Shown here one piece after another: positions 21,949-30,748 of a stretch of 64,000 nt of DNA (the stretch's first letter is position 1; every line of letters begins with the position of its first letter). Source of the stretch: Pseudothioclava nitratireducens (GTDB lineage: Bacteria > Pseudomonadota > Alphaproteobacteria > Rhodobacterales > Rhodobacteraceae). Under the pieces are notes generated by a model that saw nothing but the letters and a program-made list of their open reading frames with translations, was not told the origin of the DNA and did not search any database. The stretch is from NCBI RefSeq assembly GCF_029210495.1, contig NZ_JARGDK010000003.1, positions 1-64,000 of the forward strand, in the 5' to 3' direction. A program made the translations under genes and the position numbers.

Positions 21949-21970
21949 GGCTCGCCCCTCGGGGCGGGCC
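21949..21970 (+). terminator. GC hairpin between cpaB and cpaC, possible weak terminator
   Basis: ggctcgcccc (21949-21958) pairs with ggggcgggcc (21961-21970), with one G-U pair. The loop is tight and only TTCGTGT follows, so termination would be weak at best. Confidence 0.35.
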
Positions 21971-21989
21971 TTCGTGTATCTGTGACCAG

Positions 21990-21998
21990 TTATCCACA
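21990..21998 (+). other. DnaA-box match TTATCCACA
   Basis: An exact match to the strongest DnaA box, inside an inverted repeat ctgtg-N9-cacag (21980-21998). It is a single box in a pilus locus, so it is not an origin. A chance occurrence is likely in 64 kb. Confidence 0.25.
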
Positions 21999-22134
21999 GC
22001 AGAAGCTGCCTCCAAACGTTTGATTCTTGCAATAAAACCCGATTTCTTGCATGGTGCGAAAAGTATAGAGCGGAAAAATCGCAAAAGCAGGCGTCAGACC
22101 TGTGAAATGGCGTGATCGGAGAGGCAGGATCACA

Positions 22135-23556
22135 ATGGCAATGAGAACCATCTTCAAGGCATGTCTTCTGGGCGTTGCACTTGGCACTTCGGCAATGACG
22201 CCGGTGCATTCGGAAACCCTGCGCGTCATGTCGGGCTCCACGTCGAGTCCCCTGAACGTCCCCATGAACCGCGCTGTTGTCGTCGAAAGCGATGTTCCCT
22301 TCGCGGAATTGTCGATCGCGAATCCCGGTATTGCCGACATCACGACACTGTCGGATCGCACGATTTATCTCCTGGGCAAGCTGCCGGGCCGGACGACGAT
22401 GACCATCGTCGGCGCGGACGGGAAGCTGATCACCAATGTCGAAGTTCAGGTGACGCCCGATATCGGCGAGTTCAAAGAACGCCTCAAACAGATCCTGCCC
22501 GGCGAAAATATCGAGGTGCGCACCGCGAATGACGGTATCGTGCTCTCCGGGACGGTCTCCTCGACCGCCAAGCTCGACCGGGCACTCGACCTTGCCAAAC
22601 GTTACGCCCCCGATCGCGTCTCGAACCTGATGACCGTCGGCGGGACGCAACAGGTTATGCTGAAGGTCCGCTTTGCAGAGATGCAGCGCTCGGTCTCGAA
22701 GAACCTGTCCTCATCGCTGGCGCTGCGTGGCACCGTGGGCGGTGGCTCGGCGGCGACCGGACTGATCGGCGGCACCGGCAACTTCACGCAAGACGGTGCG
22801 GTCACCGGCGCGTTCAACAGCGGCGCGATCCCGATCTCGGGCGACCGTGGTGCTTTGGGCGTCGGCTTCACCGCTGGCAACATGGAATTCGCCATTCTTC
22901 TCGAAGCTCTGGAATCGAAGGGCGTGGTTCGCACACTTGCGGAACCGAACCTGACCGCCTTGTCGGGCCAGGTCGCCAAGTTCCTCGCAGGTGGCGAATA
23001 CCCGATCCCGGTGGTCGGCGACGACAACGGAATTTCCATTGAATACAAACCCTTCGGTGTGGAAATGGCGTTTACGCCCCGCGTCGTGGATGGGGACCTT
23101 ATCAACCTTGAAATCGCAGCGGCCGTCTCGGCCATCGACACCTCTGTAACGATGCAATCGGGTGGCTTCTCGGTGAACGCGTTCAAGCGCCGCGAAACCT
23201 CGACCACGGTCGAGATGCGCGACGGCGAGAGTTTTGCGATCGCCGGTCTGCTTCAGGATGACTTCAACGATCTGAACGACCAGATCCCGTGGCTCGGCGA
23301 TGTGCCGGTGCTGGGGGCGCTGTTCCGCTCGGCGCAGTATGAGCGCAAGCAATCCGAATTGGTGATCATCGTCACCCCGCATCTGGTGACGCCCACCCGT
23401 GGCGAGGCGCTGGCGCTGCCGACGGATCGTGTACGCCCGCCATCGGAGGCCGATCTGTTCCTCTTCGGCAAGACCGAGGCTACCCCGCGCAGTGGGGCCG
23501 CCGCAGAAGTGGCCAAGCAGGACTTCTCGGGGTCCTACGGCTATGTGATGGAGTGA
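22135..23556 (+). CDS. cpaC: Tad/Flp pilus outer-membrane secretin CpaC (RcpA)
   Basis: 473 residues from the ATG at 22135, preferred because AGGA lies 5 nt upstream and it opens a clean signal peptide (MAMRTIFKACLLGVALGTSA); a GTG 33 nt upstream is the alternative. N-terminal T2SS/T3SS-like N domains (residues about 30-170) are followed by the secretin domain containing KVRFAEMQRSVSKNLSSSL and the C-terminal VPVLGALFRS and ELVIIVTPHLV motifs. It forms the outer-membrane ring through which the Flp pilus leaves the cell. The next gene starts 3 nt after its stop. Confidence 0.95.
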   Translation: MAMRTIFKACLLGVALGTSAMTPVHSETLRVMSGSTSSPLNVPMNRAVVVESDVPFAELSIANPGIADITTLSDRTIYLLGKLPGRTTMTIVGADGKLITNVEVQVTPDIGEFKERLKQILPGENIEVRTANDGIVLSGTVSSTAKLDRALDLAKRYAPDRVSNLMTVGGTQQVMLKVRFAEMQRSVSKNLSSSLALRGTVGGGSAATGLIGGTGNFTQDGAVTGAFNSGAIPISGDRGALGVGFTAGNMEFAILLEALESKGVVRTLAEPNLTALSGQVAKFLAGGEYPIPVVGDDNGISIEYKPFGVEMAFTPRVVDGDLINLEIAAAVSAIDTSVTMQSGGFSVNAFKRRETSTTVEMRDGESFAIAGLLQDDFNDLNDQIPWLGDVPVLGALFRSAQYERKQSELVIIVTPHLVTPTRGEALALPTDRVRPPSEADLFLFGKTEATPRSGAAAEVAKQDFSGSYGYVME

Positions 23557-23559
23557 GCC

Positions 23560-24237
23560 ATGAAGAGTCAGGGGCAGGCCATGAACGCAACGAAACTCTT
23601 CGCGCTGACACTCTGTGCGGGTCTCGCGCTCGCAGGCTGTAACAAGCAAACCGTGCGGGCCTTCTACTCGGAGGCCGGCGGGCAGCTCGATCAGTCGGGC
23701 TTTGGCAATTCGACCATGAACAACACGCTGGTGCAGTCGGGCGCGCGCGACTACGCGATCTCGCTCACCAAGCGCTTTGCGGCGGATGTGCCCAACACGG
23801 TCAATTTCGCCTTTAACCAATCGACCCTGACCCCCGAGGCACAGGCCATTCTGCGCCGTCAGGCGGATTGGATCCGCCAGTTCCCCGAGGTACGGTTCCG
23901 CGTCTACGGTCACACTGATCTGGTTGGCTCGAACGCCTACAACAAATCGCTCGGCCTGCGCCGTGCGCAAGCGGTCGTCGCCTACCTTTCGACGCAGGGC
24001 ATCTCGCGCTCGCGGCTCGAAGCGGTTGTTTCCTACGGCGAAACGCAACCTCTGGTTTACACGCAGGCACCGAACGAACAAAACCGCCGCACCGTGACCG
24101 AGGTGTCGGGCTTCGTCTCCTCGCACCCCTCCGTGCTTAACGGCAAGTATGCAGAGGTAATTTTCCGCGAATACGTGCAGTCCGCCTCGGTTCTGCCGAT
24201 CACGAAAATCGACGGATCGACCACCAGCGGCGAATGA
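23560..24237 (+). CDS. OmpA-family lipoprotein in the cpaD position of the Tad locus
   Basis: 225 residues. A lipoprotein signal ends in LAGC (cysteine at about residue 26), and residues about 85-185 form an OmpA-like peptidoglycan-binding domain: NTVNFAFNQSTLTPEA, RVYGHTD, NKSLGLRRAQAVVAYL, QNRRTVTEV. GGAG lies 6 nt before the ATG at 23560; a second in-frame ATG at 23581 would give a shorter signal peptide and is also plausible. It starts 3 nt after cpaC, so it is probably translationally coupled. Here it occupies the slot of CpaD, the outer-membrane secretin pilotin, and probably anchors the secretin to the cell wall. A terminator follows. Confidence 0.88.
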   Translation: MKSQGQAMNATKLFALTLCAGLALAGCNKQTVRAFYSEAGGQLDQSGFGNSTMNNTLVQSGARDYAISLTKRFAADVPNTVNFAFNQSTLTPEAQAILRRQADWIRQFPEVRFRVYGHTDLVGSNAYNKSLGLRRAQAVVAYLSTQGISRSRLEAVVSYGETQPLVYTQAPNEQNRRTVTEVSGFVSSHPSVLNGKYAEVIFREYVQSASVLPITKIDGSTTSGE

Positions 24238-24264
24238 TTCGCCTTCTGGCATTGTTTCCAGTTG

Positions 24265-24297
24265 AAGCGGGCTTTGGAAAACAAAGCCCGCTTTTTT
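24265..24297 (+). terminator. Rho-independent terminator inside the Tad locus
   Basis: A perfect 11-bp stem, aagcgggcttt (24265-24275) with aaagcccgctt (24283-24293), a 7-nt loop and then four further T. It lies 27 nt after the OmpA-like lipoprotein gene and before cpaE, separating the envelope-spanning genes from the cytoplasmic and inner-membrane genes. Confidence 0.88.
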
Positions 24298-24492
24298 CGT
24301 CCATCGTGTCCCAAATCCCCACAATTAAAACAATCTGGCCCCAATCTCGCCAACTTTGAACGCGAGATTTGACGATGAGAGAACAGGCATGACCCCGAGT
24401 CGTGCATTGGTCTGCTTCGGTCCGGGGGCTTTTCAGCCATTCACCCCTCCCCGATCGCCACGGCAGGCCGAATAGAAAAGGACCTGAGGCCC

Positions 24493-25761
24493 ATGAGTGC
24501 AGCTGCAGTCTTGACCCCGGAACCGGCACCGATCCTCGCTTGCACGGTGTCGCGCGACGTGTCGAATTTCGATCTGCTGATCGAAGACATGGAAACCGAA
24601 CTCGGCGAAAGCTGGGGCGATCTGACTTTTGACGACGCGGTGCTGTTCCTGACGCAGCCCGATGCGGAACATCTCGAATTCATCGCGATCGCCGTCGATG
24701 GCGAGGACGAGGACGACCTGCAACGCATTTCCGGGATCATCTCGACCGCCAAGGAAAAGGGCATCCGCGTCATTCTGATCGCGGAAGAGGTCAGCCCCAT
24801 CGCGCTGCATCAGCTTCTGCGCCTCGGCGCCGATGACTTCGTGCCCTACCCGCTTCCCGAAGGCGCCCTGCACGACGCGATCGAGCGTCTGGGGCAAGGC
24901 GATGCCCCGGCAGAGCTTCCCGAGCACGCCCAACAGCCCACCTTCAACGCCACCGGCGGCAAGGATGGCGTGGTGCTGGCGGTTCATGGGCTGGCGGGCG
25001 GCGTGGGTGCCACGACCTTCGCGGTCAACCTCGCATGGGAACTGGCCAGCCTGCATGACGGAAACAAGAAAGCGACCGGGCACCCGCCGCGTGTCTGCCT
25101 GCTCGATCTCGACCTGCAATTCGGCTCGACCGCGACCTATCTCGACCTGCCCCGCCGCGAACTGGTCTACGAGTTGCTCTCGGACACCGCGCATATGGAT
25201 GCCGAAGCGTTCAAGCAGGCTCTGCTGAGTTTCAACGACAAGCTGCATGTGCTGACCGCCCCCGTGGATATGCTGCCGCTCGATCTGCTGACCGCCGAAG
25301 ACGTGGAGCGGGTGATCGACATGGCGCGGGCGAATTTCGATTTCGTCGTCGTCGACATGCCCTCGACCGTGATTTCCTGGACGGAAACGGTGCTCAACCA
25401 CGCGCATGTCTATTTCGCGATGATGGAGCTCGACATGCGCTCGGCGCAAAACACGCTGCGGATGCTCCGCGCGCTGCGCTCCGAGGGGCTTCCGGCAGAA
25501 AAGCTTCGTTATGTGCTGAACCGCGCGCCGAAATTTACGGACCTGACCGGGAAATCGCGCGTCAAGCGCATGGCAGAAAGCCTCGACATTGCGATCGAGG
25601 TGCTGCTGAGCGATGGCGGCAAGGCCATCACCCAGGCGAATGACCATGGCCTACCGCTGGCCGCGACAATCGCCAAACATCCGCTCCGCAAGGAAATTCA
25701 GAAACTTGCGCAATCCATCGCCGAACTGAACGACGCCGCAGAGGCCGTTGCGCAGGGGTGA
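24493..25761 (+). CDS. cpaE: Tad pilus ParA/MinD-like localisation ATPase CpaE (TadZ)
   Basis: 422 residues. An N-terminal receiver-like region (to about residue 150, including DDFVPYPLPEGALHDAIE) precedes a ParA/MinD-type ATPase. The deviant Walker A lies near residues 166-175 in GLAGGVGATT, where an alanine replaces the usual second lysine position. CLLDLDLQFGS and FVVVDMPSTV give the following acidic motifs. TadZ/CpaE proteins place the pilus machine at a pole. GAGG lies 3 nt upstream of the ATG. The preceding 255-nt gap with a terminator implies its own promoter, which I could not pin down. cpaF follows 25 nt later. Confidence 0.93.
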   Translation: MSAAAVLTPEPAPILACTVSRDVSNFDLLIEDMETELGESWGDLTFDDAVLFLTQPDAEHLEFIAIAVDGEDEDDLQRISGIISTAKEKGIRVILIAEEVSPIALHQLLRLGADDFVPYPLPEGALHDAIERLGQGDAPAELPEHAQQPTFNATGGKDGVVLAVHGLAGGVGATTFAVNLAWELASLHDGNKKATGHPPRVCLLDLDLQFGSTATYLDLPRRELVYELLSDTAHMDAEAFKQALLSFNDKLHVLTAPVDMLPLDLLTAEDVERVIDMARANFDFVVVDMPSTVISWTETVLNHAHVYFAMMELDMRSAQNTLRMLRALRSEGLPAEKLRYVLNRAPKFTDLTGKSRVKRMAESLDIAIEVLLSDGGKAITQANDHGLPLAATIAKHPLRKEIQKLAQSIAELNDAAEAVAQG

Positions 25762-25786
25762 TCCCTAGTTGAGGTAAGAGGCCGCC

Positions 25787-27250
25787 ATGTTCTCGCGCTA
25801 CAAGAAACCGGGTCCGCAAACCGCCCAGCCCAAAGGGTCGTCCGCGCCACTGTCGGCTGTTGCCCCGCAAGCGGCGGCAAGCCCGAGGGCTGCGACCCCC
25901 GCCTCGGCACCGGTGCACCGCAAACCGCTGAGCCCGGCCGCCGTGGCCGCAGCGCCCGCAGGCGACAAAGAGCGGAAGCGCAAGGAGCGCATGTCGGAGA
26001 TCAAGGTCGCGCTGCACAAGCGACTCCTCGAAAACCTGAACCTCGCCGCACTGGAAAACGCCCCCGAGAAAGAGCTGCGCGCGGAAATCGCGGCAATCTC
26101 GAGCGAAGCGCTGGCCGAGATGACAGTGGCACTCAACGCCTCCGACCGGCAGGCGCTGAACCAGGAACTCTATGACGAGGTGATGGGTCTTGGCCCGCTC
26201 GAGCCGCTACTCAAGGACGAAACGGTCAACGATATTCTCGTGAACGGCCCGCAGCAAATTTTCGTCGAACGCGCCGGCAAGCTCGAACTCACCGACATCA
26301 CCTTCAAGGACGAACGCCACCTGCTGCGGATCATCGACAAGATCGTGTCCGCTGTGGGACGCCGCGTCGATGAATCGAACCCCTATGTCGACGCCCGTCT
26401 TGCCGACGGCTCGCGTTTCAACGCGATGGTGCCGCCAATTGCGGTGGATGGCTCGCTGGTCTCCATCCGGAAGTTCAAGAAAGACAAGCTGGGGATCGAC
26501 GATCTCGTTCGCTTCGGGGCCTTCACCGAGGAAATGGCCGCCTATCTTCAGGCCGCCGTGTCGACCCGCCTCAACGTGATCGTGTCGGGCGGGACGGGTT
26601 CGGGTAAGACCACGACGCTCAACGCGCTGTCATCGTTCATCGACAACTCCGAGCGAATCCTGACGATCGAAGACACGGCCGAACTTCAGCTTCAGCAGAT
26701 CCATGTGGGCCGGATGGAAAGCCGCCCGCCAAACGTCGAGGGCAAGGGTGCCGTGACGCAGCGCGACTGTCTGCGCAACGCACTGCGGATGCGTCCGGAC
26801 CGGATCATCGTGGGCGAAACCCGCGGTGAAGAGGTCATCGACATGCTGCAAGCCATGAACACGGGCCACGACGGTTCGATGACCACGATCCACGCGAACT
26901 CCGCGCGCGATGGTATTTCGCGTCTGGAAAACATGGTTTCGATGGCCGGCATCGAGATGCCTATCAAGGCGATGCGCTCTCAGATCGCCTCGGCTGTGAA
27001 CCTCATCGTGCAGGCCTCGCGTCTGCAAGACGGCTCGCGCCGGATGACCTCGATCACCGAGATCACTGGCATGGAAGGCGACGTGATCTCGATGCAGGAA
27101 ATCTTCCGCTACGAGCGTCTGGGCCTTGCCCCCGATGGCAAGATCATCGGCCGCTTCACCGCGACCGGCGTGCGCTCGCACTATTCGGATCGCTTCCGCC
27201 AATGGGGCTACGACCTGCCGGCCTCGATCTACGAACCGGTTCAGGACTAA
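25787..27250 (+). CDS. cpaF: Tad pilus secretion ATPase CpaF (TadA)
   Basis: 487 residues. A proline/alanine-rich N-terminus (residues about 8-58) is followed by a helical region and a type II/IV secretion ATPase core. Walker A is [11 protein letters not shown] near residues 266-276; the [11 protein letters not shown] Walker B region is near 340; [16 protein letters not shown] is the His box. It powers both extension and retraction of Flp pili at the cytoplasmic face, working with TadB and TadC. AAGAGG lies 5 nt upstream of the ATG. tadB starts 12 nt downstream. Confidence 0.96.
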   Translation: MFSRYKKPGPQTAQPKGSSAPLSAVAPQAAASPRAATPASAPVHRKPLSPAAVAAAPAGDKERKRKERMSEIKVALHKRLLENLNLAALENAPEKELRAEIAAISSEALAEMTVALNASDRQALNQELYDEVMGLGPLEPLLKDETVNDILVNGPQQIFVERAGKLELTDITFKDERHLLRIIDKIVSAVGRRVDESNPYVDARLADGSRFNAMVPPIAVDGSLVSIRKFKKDKLGIDDLVRFGAFTEEMAAYLQAAVSTRLNVIVSGGTGSGKTTTLNALSSFIDNSERILTIEDTAELQLQQIHVGRMESRPPNVEGKGAVTQRDCLRNALRMRPDRIIVGETRGEEVIDMLQAMNTGHDGSMTTIHANSARDGISRLENMVSMAGIEMPIKAMRSQIASAVNLIVQASRLQDGSRRMTSITEITGMEGDVISMQEIFRYERLGLAPDGKIIGRFTATGVRSHYSDRFRQWGYDLPASIYEPVQD

Positions 27251-27262
27251 GGAGAGCCGCCG

Positions 27263-28231
27263 ATGATCATTTCACCGACACCCATCATCTACGCGCTGAT
27301 CTTCGTCGCGGTCATCCTGCTGGTCGAGGGCATCTATGTGCTCGTCTTCGGCAAGTCGATCTCGCTCAACAAACGGGTGAACCGCCGGCTTGAACTGCTC
27401 GACAAGGGCGGTCGCCGCGAAGATGTGCTCGAGCAGCTTCGCAAAGAGGCCAATCAGCACCGCGACAGCAAGGGCATCCCGCTTTACTCGCTGCTTGCCA
27501 CCAAGGCGCAGCGGGCGAATATCGCCTTTTCGCCGCCGATGCTGCTGGCGATGATGGGGGTCGCAACCGTCGTCGCCTTTCTCGGGTTGTCGATTGCCAC
27601 GCAGGCCGGCCTGATCATGCGCATCGCGCTCGCTGTCGGGATGGGCGTGGGCGGGATCTATTTCTGGGTTGCCAGCAAAGCGAAGAAACGGCTCTCGCTC
27701 GCCGAGGAACAGCTCCCCGACGCGGTGGAGCTGATGGTGCGCTCACTGCGCGTCGGTCACCCCTTCGCCTCCGCCATTCAGGCCGTCGCCAAGGAGATCC
27801 CCGACCCGCTCGGCTCTGAATTCGGGATCATCGCGGACGAAGCCGCCTATGGGCGCAACGTGGCGGACAGTATCCGCGACCTCGCCGAACGTCTCGACAT
27901 GCAGGATTTGCGCTTCCTCGCCGTGGCCGTCTCGATTCAGCAAACCTCGGGCGGCAACCTCGCCGAGGTGCTCGAAGGTCTCGCCAAGGTGATCCGTTCA
28001 CGCTTCCGGCTGTTCCGCCGTGTGCGGGCCATCACCGCCGAACCGAAATGGTCCGGTATGTTCCTGTCGGGCTTTCCCGTCGCCGTTCTCGTGGTGATCC
28101 AGGTGGTCGCCCCGAACTATTACGACGCCGTCAAGGAAACCCCCGCCTTCATGCCCGCCGCTATCATCGTCTTTGCGCTTCTGGGCGCCAACGTCATCTT
28201 CATGAAGGTGATGACAACAATTAAGGTCTGA
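27263..28231 (+). CDS. tadB: Tad pilus inner-membrane platform protein TadB
   Basis: 322 residues with a membrane segment at the N-terminus (IIYALIFVAVILLVEGIYV), two near residues 95-140, and a C-terminal one, around a type II secretion F domain (EEQLPDAVELMVRSLRVGHP onwards). With TadC it forms the platform on which CpaF acts and pilin subunits are assembled. GGAG lies 8 nt before the ATG and the gene is tightly spaced after cpaF. Confidence 0.95.
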   Translation: MIISPTPIIYALIFVAVILLVEGIYVLVFGKSISLNKRVNRRLELLDKGGRREDVLEQLRKEANQHRDSKGIPLYSLLATKAQRANIAFSPPMLLAMMGVATVVAFLGLSIATQAGLIMRIALAVGMGVGGIYFWVASKAKKRLSLAEEQLPDAVELMVRSLRVGHPFASAIQAVAKEIPDPLGSEFGIIADEAAYGRNVADSIRDLAERLDMQDLRFLAVAVSIQQTSGGNLAEVLEGLAKVIRSRFRLFRRVRAITAEPKWSGMFLSGFPVAVLVVIQVVAPNYYDAVKETPAFMPAAIIVFALLGANVIFMKVMTTIKV

Positions 28232-28241
28232 GGATTTTTCC

Positions 28242-29249
28242 ATGGATATCAATGCCATCATGACCATGTTGACCGACACCCTCGGCCCGCTCGGGCCGGT
28301 CATCGCGATGGCCGCGATTGGCGGGGTGATGGTGCTGGCGACGCTGCCGATCCTGCTCAAGAAACGCGTGGACCCGCTCGACAAGCTGCGCAGCGCCGCA
28401 GCCCATCCGGGCGGCACGGCCGATGGCAAGGGTAAGGACAAAGCGCCGCAAAAGCTGCGCCATGGCGGCGGCTCGGACAAGCTTGAGAAATACGCAGGCT
28501 TCCTCGAACCCAAGAATACCGAGGAACTCTCGGAATCGCGCAAATGGCTGCAACGCGCGGGCTATCGCGACCCGAATGCGGTGCGGACCTTCCACGCGAT
28601 CCAATTCGCCATGGGCCTTGGGTTTCTGGCGCTTGGCGTGGGCTACGTCATCATCGCAAACGCCTCGGAGAGCGGCGGGCTTTCGACGACCATGTCGATT
28701 GTCGCTGTCCTGATGCCGGGCGCTTTTGGCTATTACGCGCCCAAACGTTGGGTGAACCAACGCGTAGAGGCGCGCCGCGCCGAAATCCAGAACGGCTTCC
28801 CCGACGCACTCGACATGCTGCTGGTCTGCGTCGAGGCGGGACAGTCGCTCGACCAAGGGATCATTCGCGTCTCGAAAGAGCTCGCAACGTCCTACCCCGC
28901 GATGTCCGAAGAATTCGCAACCGTCGCGCATGAGATCAAGGCCGGTCTCGACAAGCCGACGGTTCTGCGCAGCTTCGGCGAGCGCACGGGCGTGCCGGAC
29001 GTGCAGAGCTTCGTGACCGTGATGATCCAGTCGCAACAATTCGGTACGTCGATTGCCGAGGCACTCCGCCTCTACGCCGCCGACATGCGCGACAAGCGGA
29101 TCATGCGCGCCGAAGAGGCTGCGAACAAGATCCCGACGAAAATGACGCTGGGCACCATGATGTTCACGGTTCCCCCGCTGCTCATCATCCTTGTCGGTCC
29201 CTCGGTCCATGATATGCTTGAGAACTTCAAGATGATTGGCGCCCACTGA
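28242..29249 (+). CDS. tadC: Tad pilus inner-membrane platform protein TadC
   Basis: 335 residues, second T2SS F-domain protein of the locus. It has an N-terminal membrane segment (PVIAMAAIGGVMVLATLPIL), a cytoplasmic charged linker with lysine-rich stretches, two central membrane segments and the F domain containing FPDALDMLLVCVEAGQSLDQ. It ends in a C-terminal membrane helix (MFTVPPLLIILVGPSV). It starts 10 nt after tadB, and the paired tadB-tadC order is diagnostic of Tad systems. Confidence 0.95.
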   Translation: MDINAIMTMLTDTLGPLGPVIAMAAIGGVMVLATLPILLKKRVDPLDKLRSAAAHPGGTADGKGKDKAPQKLRHGGGSDKLEKYAGFLEPKNTEELSESRKWLQRAGYRDPNAVRTFHAIQFAMGLGFLALGVGYVIIANASESGGLSTTMSIVAVLMPGAFGYYAPKRWVNQRVEARRAEIQNGFPDALDMLLVCVEAGQSLDQGIIRVSKELATSYPAMSEEFATVAHEIKAGLDKPTVLRSFGERTGVPDVQSFVTVMIQSQQFGTSIAEALRLYAADMRDKRIMRAEEAANKIPTKMTLGTMMFTVPPLLIILVGPSVHDMLENFKMIGAH

Positions 29250-29286
29250 ACGCATAACGCGCAGGGCCCACGGAACAGGCGAACCC

Positions 29287-29856
29287 ATGTCCCAAGCCCT
29301 GCGCGGCCCCCTTCTGATCGCATTGCTTTCAGCCAGTCTGGCCGCCTGTTCATCGGGCGGCCTCACGCCATTGAAGGGTAGCCCCTACGCCCCGGGCACC
29401 ACCGAACGCGGCGAGGCCATCGACGGGCTGACCGTCGGACACAGGCTGATGGCGGCAGGCGAACATGAGCTCGCGCTCAAGGCCTATTACCGCGCCGCAG
29501 CCGACAAGGGGATGACGGTCGATGTGCTCTCGGCGATCGGCTCCGCGAACCTGAAATTGGGGCGCTTGGGGCAGGCCGAACAAATCCTGCGCCGCGCCAT
29601 CGAAGCGGACGAGCGCTTCGTCCCCGCTTGGAACAACCTCGGCGTCGTGCTGATGGAAAAGGGCGAAACCGCAGAGGCGGCGCGCGTCTTTGAAACCGCC
29701 TATGCGCTTGATAGTGGCCAATCTGACTCGATCCGGCAAAACCTGCGACTGGCGCTCGCAAAAAACCAGAATCCGGGTTATGTTGCCGATGAGGACAAGA
29801 GTTTCTCGCTCGTCAGGCGGGGTGCAGGCGAATATCTCCTTCTGACGCAGCTGTGA
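29287..29856 (+). CDS. tadD: TPR lipoprotein TadD
   Basis: 189 residues from the ATG at 29287, chosen because it begins a lipoprotein signal with lipobox LAACS (MSQALRGPLLIALLSASLAA, then Cys); the frame is open 51 nt further upstream into the end of tadC without such a signal. Tetratricopeptide repeats occupy about residues 55-145 (ALKAYYRAAADKGM, AEQILRRAIEADERFVPAWN, NLGVVLMEKGETAEAARVFE). TadD is required for pilus biogenesis and probably helps assemble the secretin complex. A second TPR lipoprotein gene follows after 24 nt. Confidence 0.9.
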   Translation: MSQALRGPLLIALLSASLAACSSGGLTPLKGSPYAPGTTERGEAIDGLTVGHRLMAAGEHELALKAYYRAAADKGMTVDVLSAIGSANLKLGRLGQAEQILRRAIEADERFVPAWNNLGVVLMEKGETAEAARVFETAYALDSGQSDSIRQNLRLALAKNQNPGYVADEDKSFSLVRRGAGEYLLLTQL

Positions 29857-29880
29857 GGCACGAGCAAAAGGACGCGAAAC

Positions 29881-30744
29881 ATGCGCCACCCGATCTTTAT
29901 CGCCGCCCTTCTGGGCAGCGCCGTAGCCCTGTCGGGCTGCGTGAAGAATAACGAAGCCGAAGAAGTCACGCGCGCCATGGAAAGCGTGAACGCCATCGAC
30001 GGCACGAACCTCTCGGACATCATGCTGACGGTGGGCGACCCGGAAGAGGCCGTCGCCTATTTCACCCGCAGCGCGAACGAAAACCCCGACCGGATCGACC
30101 TGCGCCGCGGTCTGGCCAAGTCGCTTGTGCGCGCGAACAAACCCGCCCAAGCCGCGAAAGTCTGGGACCAGGTCCTCGGCATGGAGGGCGCGAACGATTC
30201 CGACCGCGTCGCCAAGGCCGATGCGCAGATCCGCGCCAATGACTGGGACGGGGCCGAAGCGACACTGAACACGATCCCGCCAACCTACGAGACCTTCGAG
30301 CGCTACAAGCTTGAAGCGATGGTCGCAGATTCCAAGAAACAGTGGAAGAAGGCCGACAGCTTTTATGAAGTGGCGACTGGCCTGACGACCCGTCCGGGTG
30401 GCGTACTCAACAACTGGGGCTATTCCAAGCTGACCCGCGGCGATGCGAAAGGGGCCGAGAAGCTCTTTGCCGAGGCGCTGACCTACGATCCGTCGAAATT
30501 CACCACCAAGAACAACCTCGTTCTCGCCCGCGCCAGCCAGCGCAAATATGACATGCCGGTCATCGACATGAGCCAGACGGAGCGCGCACAACTGCTTTAC
30601 ACGGCGGCGCTTTCGGCGATCAAACAGGGCGATGTCACGATCGGGCGGGGCCTCTTGCAAGAGGCCGTGGATACCCATCCGCAGCATTTCGACGAGGCCG
30701 CGCGCGCCCTTGCCGCCCTTGACGCGAACGTGGCCAAAGGCTGA
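29881..30744 (+). CDS. Second TadD-like TPR lipoprotein of the Tad locus
   Basis: 287 residues starting with a lipoprotein signal (MRHPIFIAALLGSAVALSGC). TPR-like helical repeats cover most of the rest (EEAVAYFTRSANENPDRIDL, AAKVWDQVLGMEGANDSD, GAEKLFAEALTYDPSKFTTK). It starts 24 nt after tadD with AAAGGA upstream. Its function should be related to TadD, in the periplasm or at the inner leaflet of the outer membrane. Two TPR lipoproteins in tandem suggest division of labour in secretin assembly rather than redundancy, because they share little sequence. Confidence 0.85.
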   Translation: MRHPIFIAALLGSAVALSGCVKNNEAEEVTRAMESVNAIDGTNLSDIMLTVGDPEEAVAYFTRSANENPDRIDLRRGLAKSLVRANKPAQAAKVWDQVLGMEGANDSDRVAKADAQIRANDWDGAEATLNTIPPTYETFERYKLEAMVADSKKQWKKADSFYEVATGLTTRPGGVLNNWGYSKLTRGDAKGAEKLFAEALTYDPSKFTTKNNLVLARASQRKYDMPVIDMSQTERAQLLYTAALSAIKQGDVTIGRGLLQEAVDTHPQHFDEAARALAALDANVAKG

Positions 30745-30748
30745 TCCG

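Noticed and set aside
21990-21998. Replication origin at the DnaA box
   Set aside because: There is one box only, with no cluster, no AT-rich unwinding element and no dnaA or hemE-type neighbours.
24389-24475. 28-codon ORF upstream of cpaE as a leader peptide
   Set aside because: It has only a weak ribosome binding site, no run of a single amino acid codon and no overlapping hairpin pair. It is kept only as a remark.
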